Positions 37,416 through 46,932 are shown, counted from the first letter of the stretch. The stretch: DNA of 64,000 bases from Leptospira limi (GCF_026151395.1 NZ_JAMQPV010000001.1:248001-312000); one strand, 5' to 3'. A program made the numbers and translations. Notes: a model not told the origin generated them from the letters alone.

Positions 37416-38554
37416 AAATTAATTTTAAACTCATCCTTTTTTCTATCTTTCTATTAATTGGCGTTATTTATTTTTGGAAAACTAGCCGAAGCAAAACATC
37501 TGTTCCAGAAATTTCCACAAACAAAAATATTCTTCATATAACAAGGGAACAGCGAGAAGCAATTTCTATTGAAGTCGAATTAGTTTCTCTAAATAAAATT
37601 CACACTAACATTGAGCTTACAGGTGAAACAGAAGCTGTCCCTGATGACATTATGGATGTTCCCGCCAGAATTTCAGGTAGAGTAACAAATGTCTATTTTG
37701 TTGAAGGTGATACCATTCAAAAAGGCCAAAAACTAGCAACCATTGACTCTCCAGAACTTGCAAAACTTAGATCTACTTATCTCGTTGCAAAATCTAAATA
37801 CAATGCAGCTGAACAAAACTTAACAAGAATTAGTTCACTCGTAAAAATGAATTTAGCGGCTAAACAAGAACAAATTGATGCGGAAGCAAATTTACGAGTG
37901 ATTGATTCAGAGAAAAATTCAGCTGAAGAAAATCTACGTGCGAACGGAATAAGTATCGATAATAGTTCCACGGGGCAATATATTGTTTATTCGCCAAGGT
38001 CTGGACTAGCTTTATCGAGAAATGCAGTTCCAGGATCAATTGTGGCAGGAAATCAAATTCTTACAACCATTGCCAATCTTACCAATCTTTGGTTCCAAGC
38101 AAAAATATATGAAAATGATTTAAAATATTTATCAGAAGGGATACCGGCTGATATTATATTGAATGCTTATCCTGAATTAAACTTTTATGGAAAATTAGAA
38201 CACATTGGTGAAAAAGTAGATCCTGGATCTCGAACTGTTCATGCACGAGTTGTTTTTAAAAACCAAAACAAAAAAGCAAAAATTGGATTGTTTGGAAAGG
38301 CTATTCTCAGTGTGAATGAAAGGACAGGAATTCAAATTCCCGAAAATGCAATTCAATCGTACCAAGATTCTAAATATGTATTTATAGAAACCAAACCAGA
38401 AACATACCAATGGTTAGAAGTGACAACTGGTAGTACAAATGACAAAATGGTTGAAGTAATCTCTGGACTCAAAGAAGGAGATAAGGTTGTCACAAAAGGT
38501 GCCTTTGAATTAAAAGCAATTTTGTTCAAAGACACATTTGGTGGAGGTGAGTGA
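37412..38554 (+). CDS. RND efflux adaptor (membrane fusion protein, CzcB/CusB type)
   Basis: 380 aa. One N-terminal membrane segment (~5-22) is followed by a barrel-sandwich hybrid/lipoyl region with a helical hairpin (PARISGRVTNVYFVEGDTIQKGQKLATIDSPELAKL). Beta-barrel and membrane-proximal domains follow (KIGLFGKAILSVN; GLKEGDKVVTKGAFELKA). It bridges the inner-membrane pump and the outer-membrane factor. The next ATG follows the stop with two bases between. Confidence 0.92.
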   Translation: MKINFKLILFSIFLLIGVIYFWKTSRSKTSVPEISTNKNILHITREQREAISIEVELVSLNKIHTNIELTGETEAVPDDIMDVPARISGRVTNVYFVEGDTIQKGQKLATIDSPELAKLRSTYLVAKSKYNAAEQNLTRISSLVKMNLAAKQEQIDAEANLRVIDSEKNSAEENLRANGISIDNSSTGQYIVYSPRSGLALSRNAVPGSIVAGNQILTTIANLTNLWFQAKIYENDLKYLSEGIPADIILNAYPELNFYGKLEHIGEKVDPGSRTVHARVVFKNQNKKAKIGLFGKAILSVNERTGIQIPENAIQSYQDSKYVFIETKPETYQWLEVTTGSTNDKMVEVISGLKEGDKVVTKGAFELKAILFKDTFGGGE

Positions 38555-38555
38555 T

Positions 38556-41500
38556 ATGGAATTTTTAACTAAAATTGTATCTTTCTCACTGCATAATCGC
38601 TTATTAATCATACTATCTACCATATTACTGGTATTTGGTGGCTTTTTCTCACTAAAACATTTAAAAGTTGATGCTGTTCCTGATATAACAAATGTTCAAG
38701 TTCAAATCATTACAACGTCTCCTTCTTTATCTACTTTAGAAATCGAACAATACATTACCTTACCTGTTGAACGTGCAATCACGGGAATTCCAAACTTAAC
38801 TGAAGTTCGATCGGTTTCTAGATACGGATTTTCTTTGGTAACCGCAGTTTTTGCAGATGGAACAGACTTATGGAAAAGTAGACAATTAGTTAGTGAAAAA
38901 CTAACTGAAGCATCTGAAAACATTCCTGCTATATATGGTAAACCAGTAATTGGACCAATCACAACAGGATTAGGAGAAGTATTTCAATTTACAATCGAAA
39001 GCCAATTCCATACTCAAATGGAGTTAACAACCTATTTAAATTGGTATATCAATCCCGCCTTAAAGACAGTTCCAGGTATCGTGGAAGTGAATAGTTTTGG
39101 AGGCAAAACAAAACAATACCAAGTCATAGTTGATTCATTAAAAGCAGCTTCTTTGGGAATTTCTTTCAACCAAATTATCACTGCAATCCAAGCCAATAAC
39201 CTATCAACGGGTAGTGGTTATATTGAAAAATCAAATGAACAACTTATCGTTGGTAGTGATGGGCTTTTAAAAACAATCACGGATTTTGAAAAAATACAAA
39301 TCGGTAAAATGAAAGATGGTTTTCCCATCTATTTGAATACCGTTGCAAAGATTGTCGAAGGCCCACGTTTACGCAAAGGTGCAGCTACTTCTTCTGGAAA
39401 ATCAGAGGTTGTAGGGGCCGTAACTTTGATGTTACTCGGAGAGAATTCCTTAGAAGTAACAAAATCTGTAAAAGAAAAAATAACACAAATTGAAAAAACC
39501 TTACCTACAGGAATGAAAATAAAACCTTATTATGATCGTTCCATCATGGTATCAAATACATTAAAAACAATTGTATGGAATCTATCGGAAGGAGCACTGC
39601 TTGTTATCATTATTTTGTTTTTAATGATAGGTGACTTTCGATCTGGACTCGTTATTGCATCAGTCATTCCACTGGCGATGCTCATTGCGATTTCCTTAAT
39701 GTTCGTAAGGGATTTACCAGCCAACTTAATGTCTATGGGGGCAATTGATTTTGGTTTAATTGTCGATGGTGCAGTCATTCTAATCGAAAACTCACATAGA
39801 AGATTAGGTTTAAGAGTAAAGGAGCTAAAACGATCGTTAACACCTATCGAAAAAAGAGATACAATTCTTGAAGCAACGATTGAAGTTAGGAAAGCAACAA
39901 TTTATGGCGAAATTATCATTGGAATCGTTTATATACCAATTCTAACACTCAGTGGTACAGAAGGTAAAATGTTTATACCAATGGCAACTACAGTATTATT
40001 TGCTTTGATTGGTTCCTTTATCCTTACTCTCACAATCATACCTGTTCTAGCATCCTTCTTTTTGCATTCAGACATTAAAGAAGACTCCAAAACTGCTTTT
40101 TTCCAAAAAATTCAAAATTGGTACATTCCAAAACTTGAATATTGTTTCAAAGATACAAATAAAATCATGTATTCTACGATCAGTATTTTTATTGTCTCAA
40201 TTTTTCTCTTCTTTCGATTAGGTGGAGAGTTTTTACCGAAACTTGATGAAGGAAACTTACTCATCGAAATTAGTCGTTACCCATCCACTACTTTAACTGA
40301 ATCATTGGCTTCTTCTACAAAAATTGAATCTGCAATCTTAAAAGGAATTCCTGAAATTACTGAAATTGTATCAAGGACTGGTTCTCCTGAACTCGCAATT
40401 GAACCAATGGGTGTCGAAAAAACAGATATGTATTTGGACATGAAACCAAGATCTGAATGGAAACAATCAAAAGAAGATATTGAACACAAGTTAGAGGAGA
40501 TTATCCAACGAGTTTCGCCACAAGTTGCTTATGGTTTATCACAACCGATTGAAATGAGAAATAATGAAATCATGGCGGGCATTCGAGCAGATGTTGGAAT
40601 TAAAGTTTTTGGTGATGATTTGGTAATACTTAAATCAATTGCAGAAGATATCTCATGCCATATTAAAAACATCGAAGGAGTTGCCGATTTAAGAATCGAA
40701 CAATTATATGGTTTGGAGTATCTCAGGATTAAACCGAATCGAGAAAAATTGGCTCGATACAACTTAAATATTACAGATATCAATCGCATTACTGAATCAT
40801 TTTCATCTGGTGTACCAGCTGGGATCGTTTATGAAGGTATGAAACGATTTGATATCGTAGTAAAAACAGATATCAATTCTGATCCTGAACAAATCAAATA
40901 CACCCCTGTAAATGTAGGACAGAATCAATTTGCACCATTCCATGAACTGGCAGATATTAAGATCGAAGATGGTCCAGTTCAAATTTACCATCAAAACCAA
41001 AACCGTTACGCACTAGTGCAATTTAATATCAGAGGTAGCGATATGGTTTCAACGGTAGGAAAAGTGAAAAATGTATTAGCCGAAAAGATAAAATTTCCTG
41101 CAGGTTATCATTTTACTTTAGGTGGAGAATTTGAAAAATTTGAATCGGCAACCAATACTTTGTTAGTTGTGGTTCCAATCACACTATTGATAATTTTTTT
41201 GATTTTATACTTTGCATTTAACGAAGTTATGTCAGCGTTTATCATTTTTCTCAATGTTCCATTCGCCATTACTGGAGGAATTTTGGCATTGTATTTAAGA
41301 AATTTACCATTCAGTATCTCTGCTGGTGTTGGATTCATTGCTCTATTCGGTATCGCAGTCTTAAATGGTTTGGTATTAATTAGTTTTATCAAATCGCTTG
41401 AGCATCATGGTAAAAAATTGGAAGATGCAATTAAAGAAGCAGCGATTTCTAGGCTTCGACCTGTTCTGACTACAGCACTCCTTGCGTCCATTGGATTTAT

Positions 41501-41666
41501 TCCAATGGCAATTAGTACATCACCAGGTGCCGAAGTACAACGACCATTGGCAACTGTCGTGATTGGAGGGTTAATCACTGCAAGTGGATTAACCCTATTC
41601 GTTTTACCGATTGTTTATTTAAAGTTTTTTGCGAAAAAGTCTTTCATACTTTCGAAAGAAGCGTAA
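38556..41666 (+). CDS. Heavy-metal efflux RND pump (CzcA/CusA type)
   Basis: 1036 aa from the ATG at 38556, with GGAGGTGA upstream. An in-frame TTG at 38538 lies before that ribosome binding site. There are twelve membrane spans in two halves with two large periplasmic loops. The HME-type motif DFGLIVDGAVILIENSHRRL (~396-415) is the proton-relay region of metal-transporting RND pumps. LKVDAVPDITNVQVQI and RSVSRYGFSLVTAVF are CzcA/CusA landmarks. Likely substrates are divalent ions (Co/Zn/Cd/Ni) or Cu/Ag; the metal cannot be told by eye. The 3' end overlaps the convergent hydrolase gene by 52 bases. Confidence 0.95.
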   Translation: MEFLTKIVSFSLHNRLLIILSTILLVFGGFFSLKHLKVDAVPDITNVQVQIITTSPSLSTLEIEQYITLPVERAITGIPNLTEVRSVSRYGFSLVTAVFADGTDLWKSRQLVSEKLTEASENIPAIYGKPVIGPITTGLGEVFQFTIESQFHTQMELTTYLNWYINPALKTVPGIVEVNSFGGKTKQYQVIVDSLKAASLGISFNQIITAIQANNLSTGSGYIEKSNEQLIVGSDGLLKTITDFEKIQIGKMKDGFPIYLNTVAKIVEGPRLRKGAATSSGKSEVVGAVTLMLLGENSLEVTKSVKEKITQIEKTLPTGMKIKPYYDRSIMVSNTLKTIVWNLSEGALLVIIILFLMIGDFRSGLVIASVIPLAMLIAISLMFVRDLPANLMSMGAIDFGLIVDGAVILIENSHRRLGLRVKELKRSLTPIEKRDTILEATIEVRKATIYGEIIIGIVYIPILTLSGTEGKMFIPMATTVLFALIGSFILTLTIIPVLASFFLHSDIKEDSKTAFFQKIQNWYIPKLEYCFKDTNKIMYSTISIFIVSIFLFFRLGGEFLPKLDEGNLLIEISRYPSTTLTESLASSTKIESAILKGIPEITEIVSRTGSPELAIEPMGVEKTDMYLDMKPRSEWKQSKEDIEHKLEEIIQRVSPQVAYGLSQPIEMRNNEIMAGIRADVGIKVFGDDLVILKSIAEDISCHIKNIEGVADLRIEQLYGLEYLRIKPNREKLARYNLNITDINRITESFSSGVPAGIVYEGMKRFDIVVKTDINSDPEQIKYTPVNVGQNQFAPFHELADIKIEDGPVQIYHQNQNRYALVQFNIRGSDMVSTVGKVKNVLAEKIKFPAGYHFTLGGEFEKFESATNTLLVVVPITLLIIFLILYFAFNEVMSAFIIFLNVPFAITGGILALYLRNLPFSISAGVGFIALFGIAVLNGLVLISFIKSLEHHGKKLEDAIKEAAISRLRPVLTTALLASIGFIPMAISTSPGAEVQRPLATVVIGGLITASGLTLFVLPIVYLKFFAKKSFILSKEA

Positions 41667-42421
41667 TCTGCTTTTTCATTGTAAGCTAGACCAGGTAATC
41701 CATGTTTTTCAGCACCTGGTCGAGTGAAACCATGAACTGCGCCTGGATGTGAAACAAACGTTACTGGAGCCTTTGCTTCGGTAATTGTTTTTACAAACGT
41801 TTCTACAACATTTTTTGGTATAAAAGGATCATCTGCTCCATGGTGAACTAAAACTTTACTTTTAATTTTTTTAACACCAGTTGCTAAATTTTTGCTTCCT
41901 AACATTCCATGAAAAGAAACAACTCCACCTTTCAGATCAGCGCCATCTAATGCAAGTTCAATGACACCGCCTCCACCAAAACAATATCCAATCGCACCAA
42001 TTTTAGTAGAATCAACATTTGGATTTGATTTTAAAATATCGATTGCTTTGTAGATTTTTTTAAGGAGAACTTTTGGATCACCATTTGCACTTGAAAGTTT
42101 TCCCGCTTCCACATGGTCTTTTGCGAGAATCCCTTTTCCATATACGTCCATAACAAAAGCAACATAACCTAAATCTGCTAATTGTTTTGCTCTTTGTTTT
42201 GGATACTCATTGACACCCCACCACTCGTGAATCACGAGAATTCCAGGTCGTTTGCCAGTGATACTTGAATCAACAGCCATAAAACCTTCGTATGTCTTGC
42301 CATCCAATTTATATTCCAACGGACTCAAAGTGACAGTTGATTTGACTGGCAGTTCAGAAGTCGGTAGTGAACTACACTGGAACGCCAACATCATTGCTAA
42401 TATGGAAAGGAACAGTTTCAT
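41615..42421 (-). CDS. Dienelactone hydrolase-family lipoprotein
   Basis: 268 aa. N-terminal MKLFLSILAMMLAFQC is a lipoprotein signal. The alpha/beta hydrolase fold shows VIHEWWGVNEY, the Cys nucleophile in GYCFGGGG, the Asp in HHGADDPF and the His in HPGAVHGF, the dienelactone-hydrolase triad. Its true substrate is unknown; the family hydrolyses diverse esters and lactones. The envelope location is unusual for this mostly cytosolic family, though secreted versions exist. AAGGAGATTT precedes the ATG. It overlaps the end of the pump gene tail to tail. Confidence 0.88.
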   Translation of the reverse strand: MKLFLSILAMMLAFQCSSLPTSELPVKSTVTLSPLEYKLDGKTYEGFMAVDSSITGKRPGILVIHEWWGVNEYPKQRAKQLADLGYVAFVMDVYGKGILAKDHVEAGKLSSANGDPKVLLKKIYKAIDILKSNPNVDSTKIGAIGYCFGGGGVIELALDGADLKGGVVSFHGMLGSKNLATGVKKIKSKVLVHHGADDPFIPKNVVETFVKTITEAKAPVTFVSHPGAVHGFTRPGAEKHGLPGLAYNEKADYASFESMKDFFAKNFK

Positions 42422-42654
42422 AAATCTCCTTTTGATCCTTGAAATGGATTAGAATCCAAAGATCAACTTTTCCAATCTTAGATATAAACTGAGGTGATGA
42501 AAGTAGAAATTTTATCTGATTCAATACATAAATTGATATAAATTTTGTTGCTTTTGGGATTCTCAAATAAAAGTATTTGGATCCTTTCCCATTTCAGTAT
42601 ATTTTTTTAACTTTCGATTTACTATTTTTCGACAATTTCTCCCACACCCAAGAA

Positions 42655-42664
42655 ACCGATCGGT
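42655..42664. promoter_or_regulatory. Palindrome ACCGATCGGT (distal copy), probable operator
   Basis: Perfect 10-bp inverted repeat, the first of two identical copies upstream of the acyl-CoA dehydrogenase gene. The centre-to-centre distance to the second is 34 bp, about three helical turns. TetR-family fatty-acid regulators often use GC-centred palindromes like this, but the binding protein is unknown. Confidence 0.6.
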
Positions 42665-42686
42665 CTACTTTATTCATTTCCGCAGA

Positions 42687-42700
42687 GAACCGATCGGTTC
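42687..42700. promoter_or_regulatory. Palindrome GAACCGATCGGTTC (proximal copy), probable operator
   Basis: Perfect 14-bp inverted repeat containing the same ACCGATCGGT core, about 95 bases upstream of the acyl-CoA dehydrogenase start codon. Two identical cores 34 bp apart on the same helix face suggest cooperative binding of a dimeric repressor. Confidence 0.6.
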
Positions 42701-42793
42701 ACAAAACTTTCAAAAATGATATTTTTTTGTTAGTTGGTTTTTTTTTATCGCAAGACCTTGCTTCGTTTTATCTTTTTGACCTGAGGATAAAAA

Positions 42794-44506
42794 ATGATCC
42801 AAAATAATTACTTCCAAAGCAACGAAGACTTAAAAGAACATTTCTATGATTTAATTAATTGGAATGAAATTGTACCTATATACGAAAATCAGTTCTCCGA
42901 TGCGAAACTTTATGAATCTACAAAAAATATCAGATTAGAAATGGCTCCGACATCTGTCGAAGAAGCAATCGCTTATTATGAAGAGATACTCAAGTCTTGT
43001 GGTGAAATTAGTGGAATGTATGTCTCACAAGTTGCCTCTACAGTTGATGCAAAAGGCTTAAAATTTGAAAATGGAGATGTGGTCCATCCAAAAGAGATGG
43101 TCGATGTCATTCAAATGTATCATGATGCTGGACTAGGACCTGCTGCCTTTAAACGTAAATATGGTGGACTTGGAGTACCAAGTATCATCAAAGCGATGAT
43201 CGCAGAGATCATGTACCGATCTGATAGTTCCATCACCATTGCTGTTGGTAGTATGGGACTTGCGGCAATCTTAGAAGTATGTGCATCAGAGGAGATGAAA
43301 CAGGAATGGATTCCAAAACTCATTTCAGGTAACTATACAGTCACGATGGGGTTATCAGAACCTGACTTTGGTTCCGACTTACCCAATATCACAACCAAGG
43401 CAGTAAAAAATGGAGAAGAATGGTTACTCAATGGTACCAAACGTTTCCAAACTGTAGCTTGTGGTATCAATGGAAGCCCTGGCATTACACTTACATTAGC
43501 AAGAACAGGTACGCAAGAAAGTGGAGCAAGAGGTTTATCTTTTTTTATTGTTGAAAACAAAGATTACCAAATCCAAGGGATCGAAAAAAAATTAGGGATC
43601 AAAGCATCTGCCACTTGCGAAACTGTATTTGAAAATAGCAAAGGCCATTTAGTTGGAAAAGAAGGTTTTGGTCTTGTAAAATATGTGATGGGTATGTTAA
43701 ACGGAGCTCGACTCAGTGTTTCTTCTCAAGGAACTGGAATTGTAACAGCAGCATTTGAAGAAGCACTGAAGTATGCAAACGAACGAATTCAATTTGGAAA
43801 GCCAATTTATGAAATCCCAGCTGTAAAAAGAATGTTAGATCGTATGGAGAGAGAACTTGCTGGTATGCGTTGTCTCATGGTGGAAGCTGCCTATTCTGTT
43901 GATAAATATTATTGGTATGAAGATGGCCGAGAAGTTTCAACGGAAGAAAGTAAAACAGCAAAATTTTGGGAGAAAGTTGCGAACACACTCACACCAATTT
44001 CCAAGTATTATAACTCAGAAATGTGCAATGACTTAGTTTATGACGGATTACAGGTATTAGGTGGATCAGGTTATACAGAAGATTATGATCTTTCAAGATT
44101 ATATCGCGACGCAAGGATTACAAATATTTATGATGGAACTACACAAATACAAGTAAATGCAGCAATCGGTGGAATTACGTCTGGGATGAGTGGAACGGGA
44201 ACGTTTCGTGCTTATTTAGACCATTTAGCAAAAGGTTCAGAAGGAAACAAATCACTCTCTGAGATACGGAATCTTTTTGAATCGGTAGTTGATACTTTCA
44301 AATTGATCCAAGACCAGGGAACAAAAGAAGCGTATAGTTTTGAAGTCGTTGAATCAGCAGCTCGAGTGGTGATCGGATACTTAATGGAACGAAGTAAAAA
44401 CAAATCAAAATCTAGAAAAGAACTTCGAACAAAATGGTGCAAAGAATTTCACAATGACAGTTATGCGATTCTTACAGCCAACCATATCAAATTAAAATCG
44501 GCATAA
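42794..44506 (+). CDS. Acyl-CoA dehydrogenase
   Basis: 570 aa, longer than short/medium-chain enzymes (~390). FAD-binding and substrate motifs are clear: VTMGLSEPDFGSDLPNITTKA, ERIQFGKPIYEIPAVKRML and QVLGGSGYTEDYDLSRLYRDARITNIYDGT. The position that in most acyl-CoA dehydrogenases is the catalytic Glu (YEGT) is Asp447 here (YDGT). Extra N-terminal (~90 residues) and C-terminal domains place it with the DmdC/FadE-like long group. It probably performs the first beta-oxidation step on an unidentified acyl-CoA. GAGGA precedes the ATG. Two palindromic operators lie upstream. Confidence 0.92.
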   Translation: MIQNNYFQSNEDLKEHFYDLINWNEIVPIYENQFSDAKLYESTKNIRLEMAPTSVEEAIAYYEEILKSCGEISGMYVSQVASTVDAKGLKFENGDVVHPKEMVDVIQMYHDAGLGPAAFKRKYGGLGVPSIIKAMIAEIMYRSDSSITIAVGSMGLAAILEVCASEEMKQEWIPKLISGNYTVTMGLSEPDFGSDLPNITTKAVKNGEEWLLNGTKRFQTVACGINGSPGITLTLARTGTQESGARGLSFFIVENKDYQIQGIEKKLGIKASATCETVFENSKGHLVGKEGFGLVKYVMGMLNGARLSVSSQGTGIVTAAFEEALKYANERIQFGKPIYEIPAVKRMLDRMERELAGMRCLMVEAAYSVDKYYWYEDGREVSTEESKTAKFWEKVANTLTPISKYYNSEMCNDLVYDGLQVLGGSGYTEDYDLSRLYRDARITNIYDGTTQIQVNAAIGGITSGMSGTGTFRAYLDHLAKGSEGNKSLSEIRNLFESVVDTFKLIQDQGTKEAYSFEVVESAARVVIGYLMERSKNKSKSRKELRTKWCKEFHNDSYAILTANHIKLKSA

Positions 44507-44535
44507 AAAAAAGGGCCCTCCATGATAGAGGGCCC
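44505..44535 (-). terminator. Rho-independent terminator of the desaturase operon
   Basis: Read on the minus strand, a perfect 8-bp GC-rich stem (GGGCCCTC / GAGGGCCC, 44513-44520 with 44528-44535) with a 7-base loop is followed by eight T. It lies 65 bases beyond the desaturase stop. On the plus strand no T run follows, so it acts mainly against the minus-strand operon. Confidence 0.88.
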
Positions 44536-44600
44536 ACGAGAAAGGAAAGGAATGGTCTTCCTCCATTGCGACGGGGAGGAAAACCAAAAGATTGTTCAGA

Positions 44601-45782
44601 TTAAGTGAGTGATATTGTTTTCTCTTCTGTTGGAAGAGAAACTTGGAAACTTGGTTGGCTTAAAACGATGGAAGGTTCTAAATACTTCTTACGTTTCCCC
44701 ATAACCTTATTTGCAATGTGATCAGGGAATGAATAGGCAATGATTCGTTTCCATACAGATCCAAATTGTTTCACAAAACTTCCAGTGTTATAGTGTTGTC
44801 CATACTTTGCACAAATTTCTTTTAATCTTGGTGCAACTTCACGGTAACGTTTTGCTGGCATATCAGGAAACATATGGTGTTCGATCTGATGGCTCAAATG
44901 ACCTGTCATTGTATAAAACAAATTATTTCCTTCAAGATTAGAAGAACCTTTCAATTGTCTTAAATACCATTGTGCTTTTGTCTCACCTGCTATTTCTTCA
45001 GTGGTAAAGGATTCTGCGTTTTCAGTAAAATGTCCGCAAAAAATCACAGCGTAAGTCCAAAGGTTTCTGATTAAGTTTGCTAATAAATTTCCTAATATAA
45101 CTTTTGGAAAATTTAAACCAGCAAGTGCAGGAAACAAAATATAATCTTTCAACATTTGAAGTTCAATTTTCTTAAAGAAAACTGCTTTGTAATCTTTCAA
45201 AGTTTTTTTCTTTCTTAACTTTTTAGGAGTCTCTAAGTATTCAACTCGGTAACCATGTGCACCGATTCCCCATTGGAAATTTAATGCTAAGAATAAATTT
45301 GTAAAAGGTTGTGTTAGGTGGACTGGTTTCCACTTTTGACCTTCTGTTAATCTTGTAAAATTATACCCATAGTCATGATCTTTGTTCAAAACATTGGTAT
45401 AAGTATGGTGCATATAATTATGGTAAAACTTCCATTGGTGTGCATTACAAACGATATCCCACTCAAAGGTTCTGGAATTAAACTTTGGATCGTTCATCCA
45501 ATCATATTGTCCATGGAGAACGTTATGACCTAACTCCATATTATTAATGATTTTGGAAATTGATAACAACAATGTTCCAGCCACAAAGGAAATTGGTTCG
45601 AAACTAAAGTGAATCAATCCTCTTCCTAAAACTTCAGTGTATCTGTATGTTTTATAGATAAATCGGATGTGATCTGCATCTTCCTTTCCTACTTTTGCCA
45701 TCACTTCTTCTCGAAGTGAATCAACTTCTTTTCCAAATGCTTCTATTTCTTCTTTGTTTAATTTTTTGCTAATCGTTCTCAT
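44601..45782 (-). CDS. Membrane fatty-acid desaturase (acyl-CoA/acyl-lipid)
   Basis: 393 aa. The three histidine boxes of the membrane di-iron desaturases are visible: GHNVLHGQ, HNYMHHTYTN and SHQIEHHMFP, the last of the HxxHH type with Gln, as in delta-9/linoleoyl-CoA-type enzymes. Several membrane spans lie between. It introduces a double bond into acyl chains using O2 and electrons from the ferredoxin reductase encoded just upstream (41-base gap). AGGATAAT precedes the ATG. The pair matches the DesB/DesC arrangement of Pseudomonas. Expression is probably controlled through the palindrome at 46933. Confidence 0.93.
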   Translation of the reverse strand: MRTISKKLNKEEIEAFGKEVDSLREEVMAKVGKEDADHIRFIYKTYRYTEVLGRGLIHFSFEPISFVAGTLLLSISKIINNMELGHNVLHGQYDWMNDPKFNSRTFEWDIVCNAHQWKFYHNYMHHTYTNVLNKDHDYGYNFTRLTEGQKWKPVHLTQPFTNLFLALNFQWGIGAHGYRVEYLETPKKLRKKKTLKDYKAVFFKKIELQMLKDYILFPALAGLNFPKVILGNLLANLIRNLWTYAVIFCGHFTENAESFTTEEIAGETKAQWYLRQLKGSSNLEGNNLFYTMTGHLSHQIEHHMFPDMPAKRYREVAPRLKEICAKYGQHYNTGSFVKQFGSVWKRIIAYSFPDHIANKVMGKRKKYLEPSIVLSQPSFQVSLPTEEKTISLT

Positions 45783-45823
45783 TTTATTATCCTATGATAA
45801 ATTCTTTTCTTAATTGTCTTAAT

Positions 45824-46909
45824 TTAAAGTTCGAGTTCCAAATTGGATTCAGCTCGTGACACACAGATTTGAATATTTTCTTCACCTAACTGTGATTTTT
45901 CACCGTTTGATAAATCTGTTACGGAACCAGCCTGTTTTTTACATACACATGTATGGCAAATCCCCATACGACATCCACTTTGAGGGTAAATTCCTTGTTC
46001 TTCGAGTTCATCAAGGATGGAACGTTCACCTTTTACTTGGATGGTTTTGTGACTAAGAGACAAGTATACATCTACGGTTCCCTCTTTTTTCACATTTGTA
46101 AGGTTTTGACCTGGTAAGAGGAAAAGTTCAGATTTTACAGGTAAACCTTCCAAAAGGGAAAGTGCTTTTGTTTGCATTGGTGATGGACCACAAACATAAA
46201 CAGATGTCGATTTTAGATTCGGAACATACTGATCCAAAATTTCTTTTGTTAAAAAACCAGAAACATAACCTTCTTTTGGAACATCAGAAAGTATGTATTG
46301 TACGGTTAACCATTGATTGTTTTTTTCTAATAAATCAATTGATGATTTTAGTATGATATCGTCTACCGAACGAACAAAATACAATAGTGTCACTTTGCCG
46401 TTATAGTTTAATGCTTGTAAGTCTTTTAAAATCGAATGGATGGGAGTGATTCCACTTCCACCTGCTAATAAAAGTAATTCTTTTGGAAGTTCTTTGGAGA
46501 GAACAAATTCGCCTGAAGCTTCTCCTAAGTCTAAAATATCTCCCTTCTTAGTGTTTTGATTCAAAAAGTTTGAAACCAAACCACCCTTTTGGCGTTTAAC
46601 AGTGATTTGTAAATATTTTTCATTTGGATGAGAAGACAAAGAGTAAAACCGAGTAACTCGTCTTCCAGCAATTTCAACTGTCACAGGAACGTGTTGGCCA
46701 GATAAAAAACCTTTCCATAACCAGTTTGGTTTTAAGACAAAAGTTTTTGCATCAGCTGTTTCTTCTTTGATGTCGATTACTTTTGCTTTTGTTGTAGTGA
46801 CAGAAAACCTAGGATTCAATTCGCCTAGGAGAAAATCTGCCCACTCTTTCGGTTGAAGGAAGTTTAGAAATTCCTTCGGTTGGTTGTAGATAAAAGGAAA
46901 TGTTTTCAT
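45824..46909 (-). CDS. Ferredoxin reductase with C-terminal 2Fe-2S domain, electron donor to the desaturase
   Basis: 361 aa from the ATG at 46909 (GAGG just upstream). A longer frame starting at 46948 would read through the operator and is not used. FAD domain: GRRVTRFYSLSSHPNEKYL; NAD(P)H domain: LLLAGGSGITPIHSIL and YVCGPSPMQ. The C-terminal plant-type 2Fe-2S domain has CRMGICHTCVC plus a later Cys (IQICVSRAE). It passes electrons from NAD(P)H to the desaturase. First gene of the two-gene operon. Confidence 0.93.
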   Translation of the reverse strand: MKTFPFIYNQPKEFLNFLQPKEWADFLLGELNPRFSVTTTKAKVIDIKEETADAKTFVLKPNWLWKGFLSGQHVPVTVEIAGRRVTRFYSLSSHPNEKYLQITVKRQKGGLVSNFLNQNTKKGDILDLGEASGEFVLSKELPKELLLLAGGSGITPIHSILKDLQALNYNGKVTLLYFVRSVDDIILKSSIDLLEKNNQWLTVQYILSDVPKEGYVSGFLTKEILDQYVPNLKSTSVYVCGPSPMQTKALSLLEGLPVKSELFLLPGQNLTNVKKEGTVDVYLSLSHKTIQVKGERSILDELEEQGIYPQSGCRMGICHTCVCKKQAGSVTDLSNGEKSQLGEENIQICVSRAESNLELEL

Positions 46910-46932
46910 TTTCGCCTCTTTTTCGCTTTTAA

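Larger units (their letters stand above)
42422..42793. other. Intergenic region with promoters and twin palindromes
   Basis: 370 bases between the divergent hydrolase and acyl-CoA dehydrogenase genes. It holds the two ACCGATCGGT palindromes listed separately and the binding site GAGGA before 42794. The open frame at 42577-42807 is unlikely to be real because it runs through the palindromes and into the dehydrogenase start. Confidence 0.5.

Noticed and set aside
42577..42807. Open frame running into the acyl-CoA dehydrogenase start
   Set aside because: It spans the two operator palindromes and overlaps the real start; no binding site.
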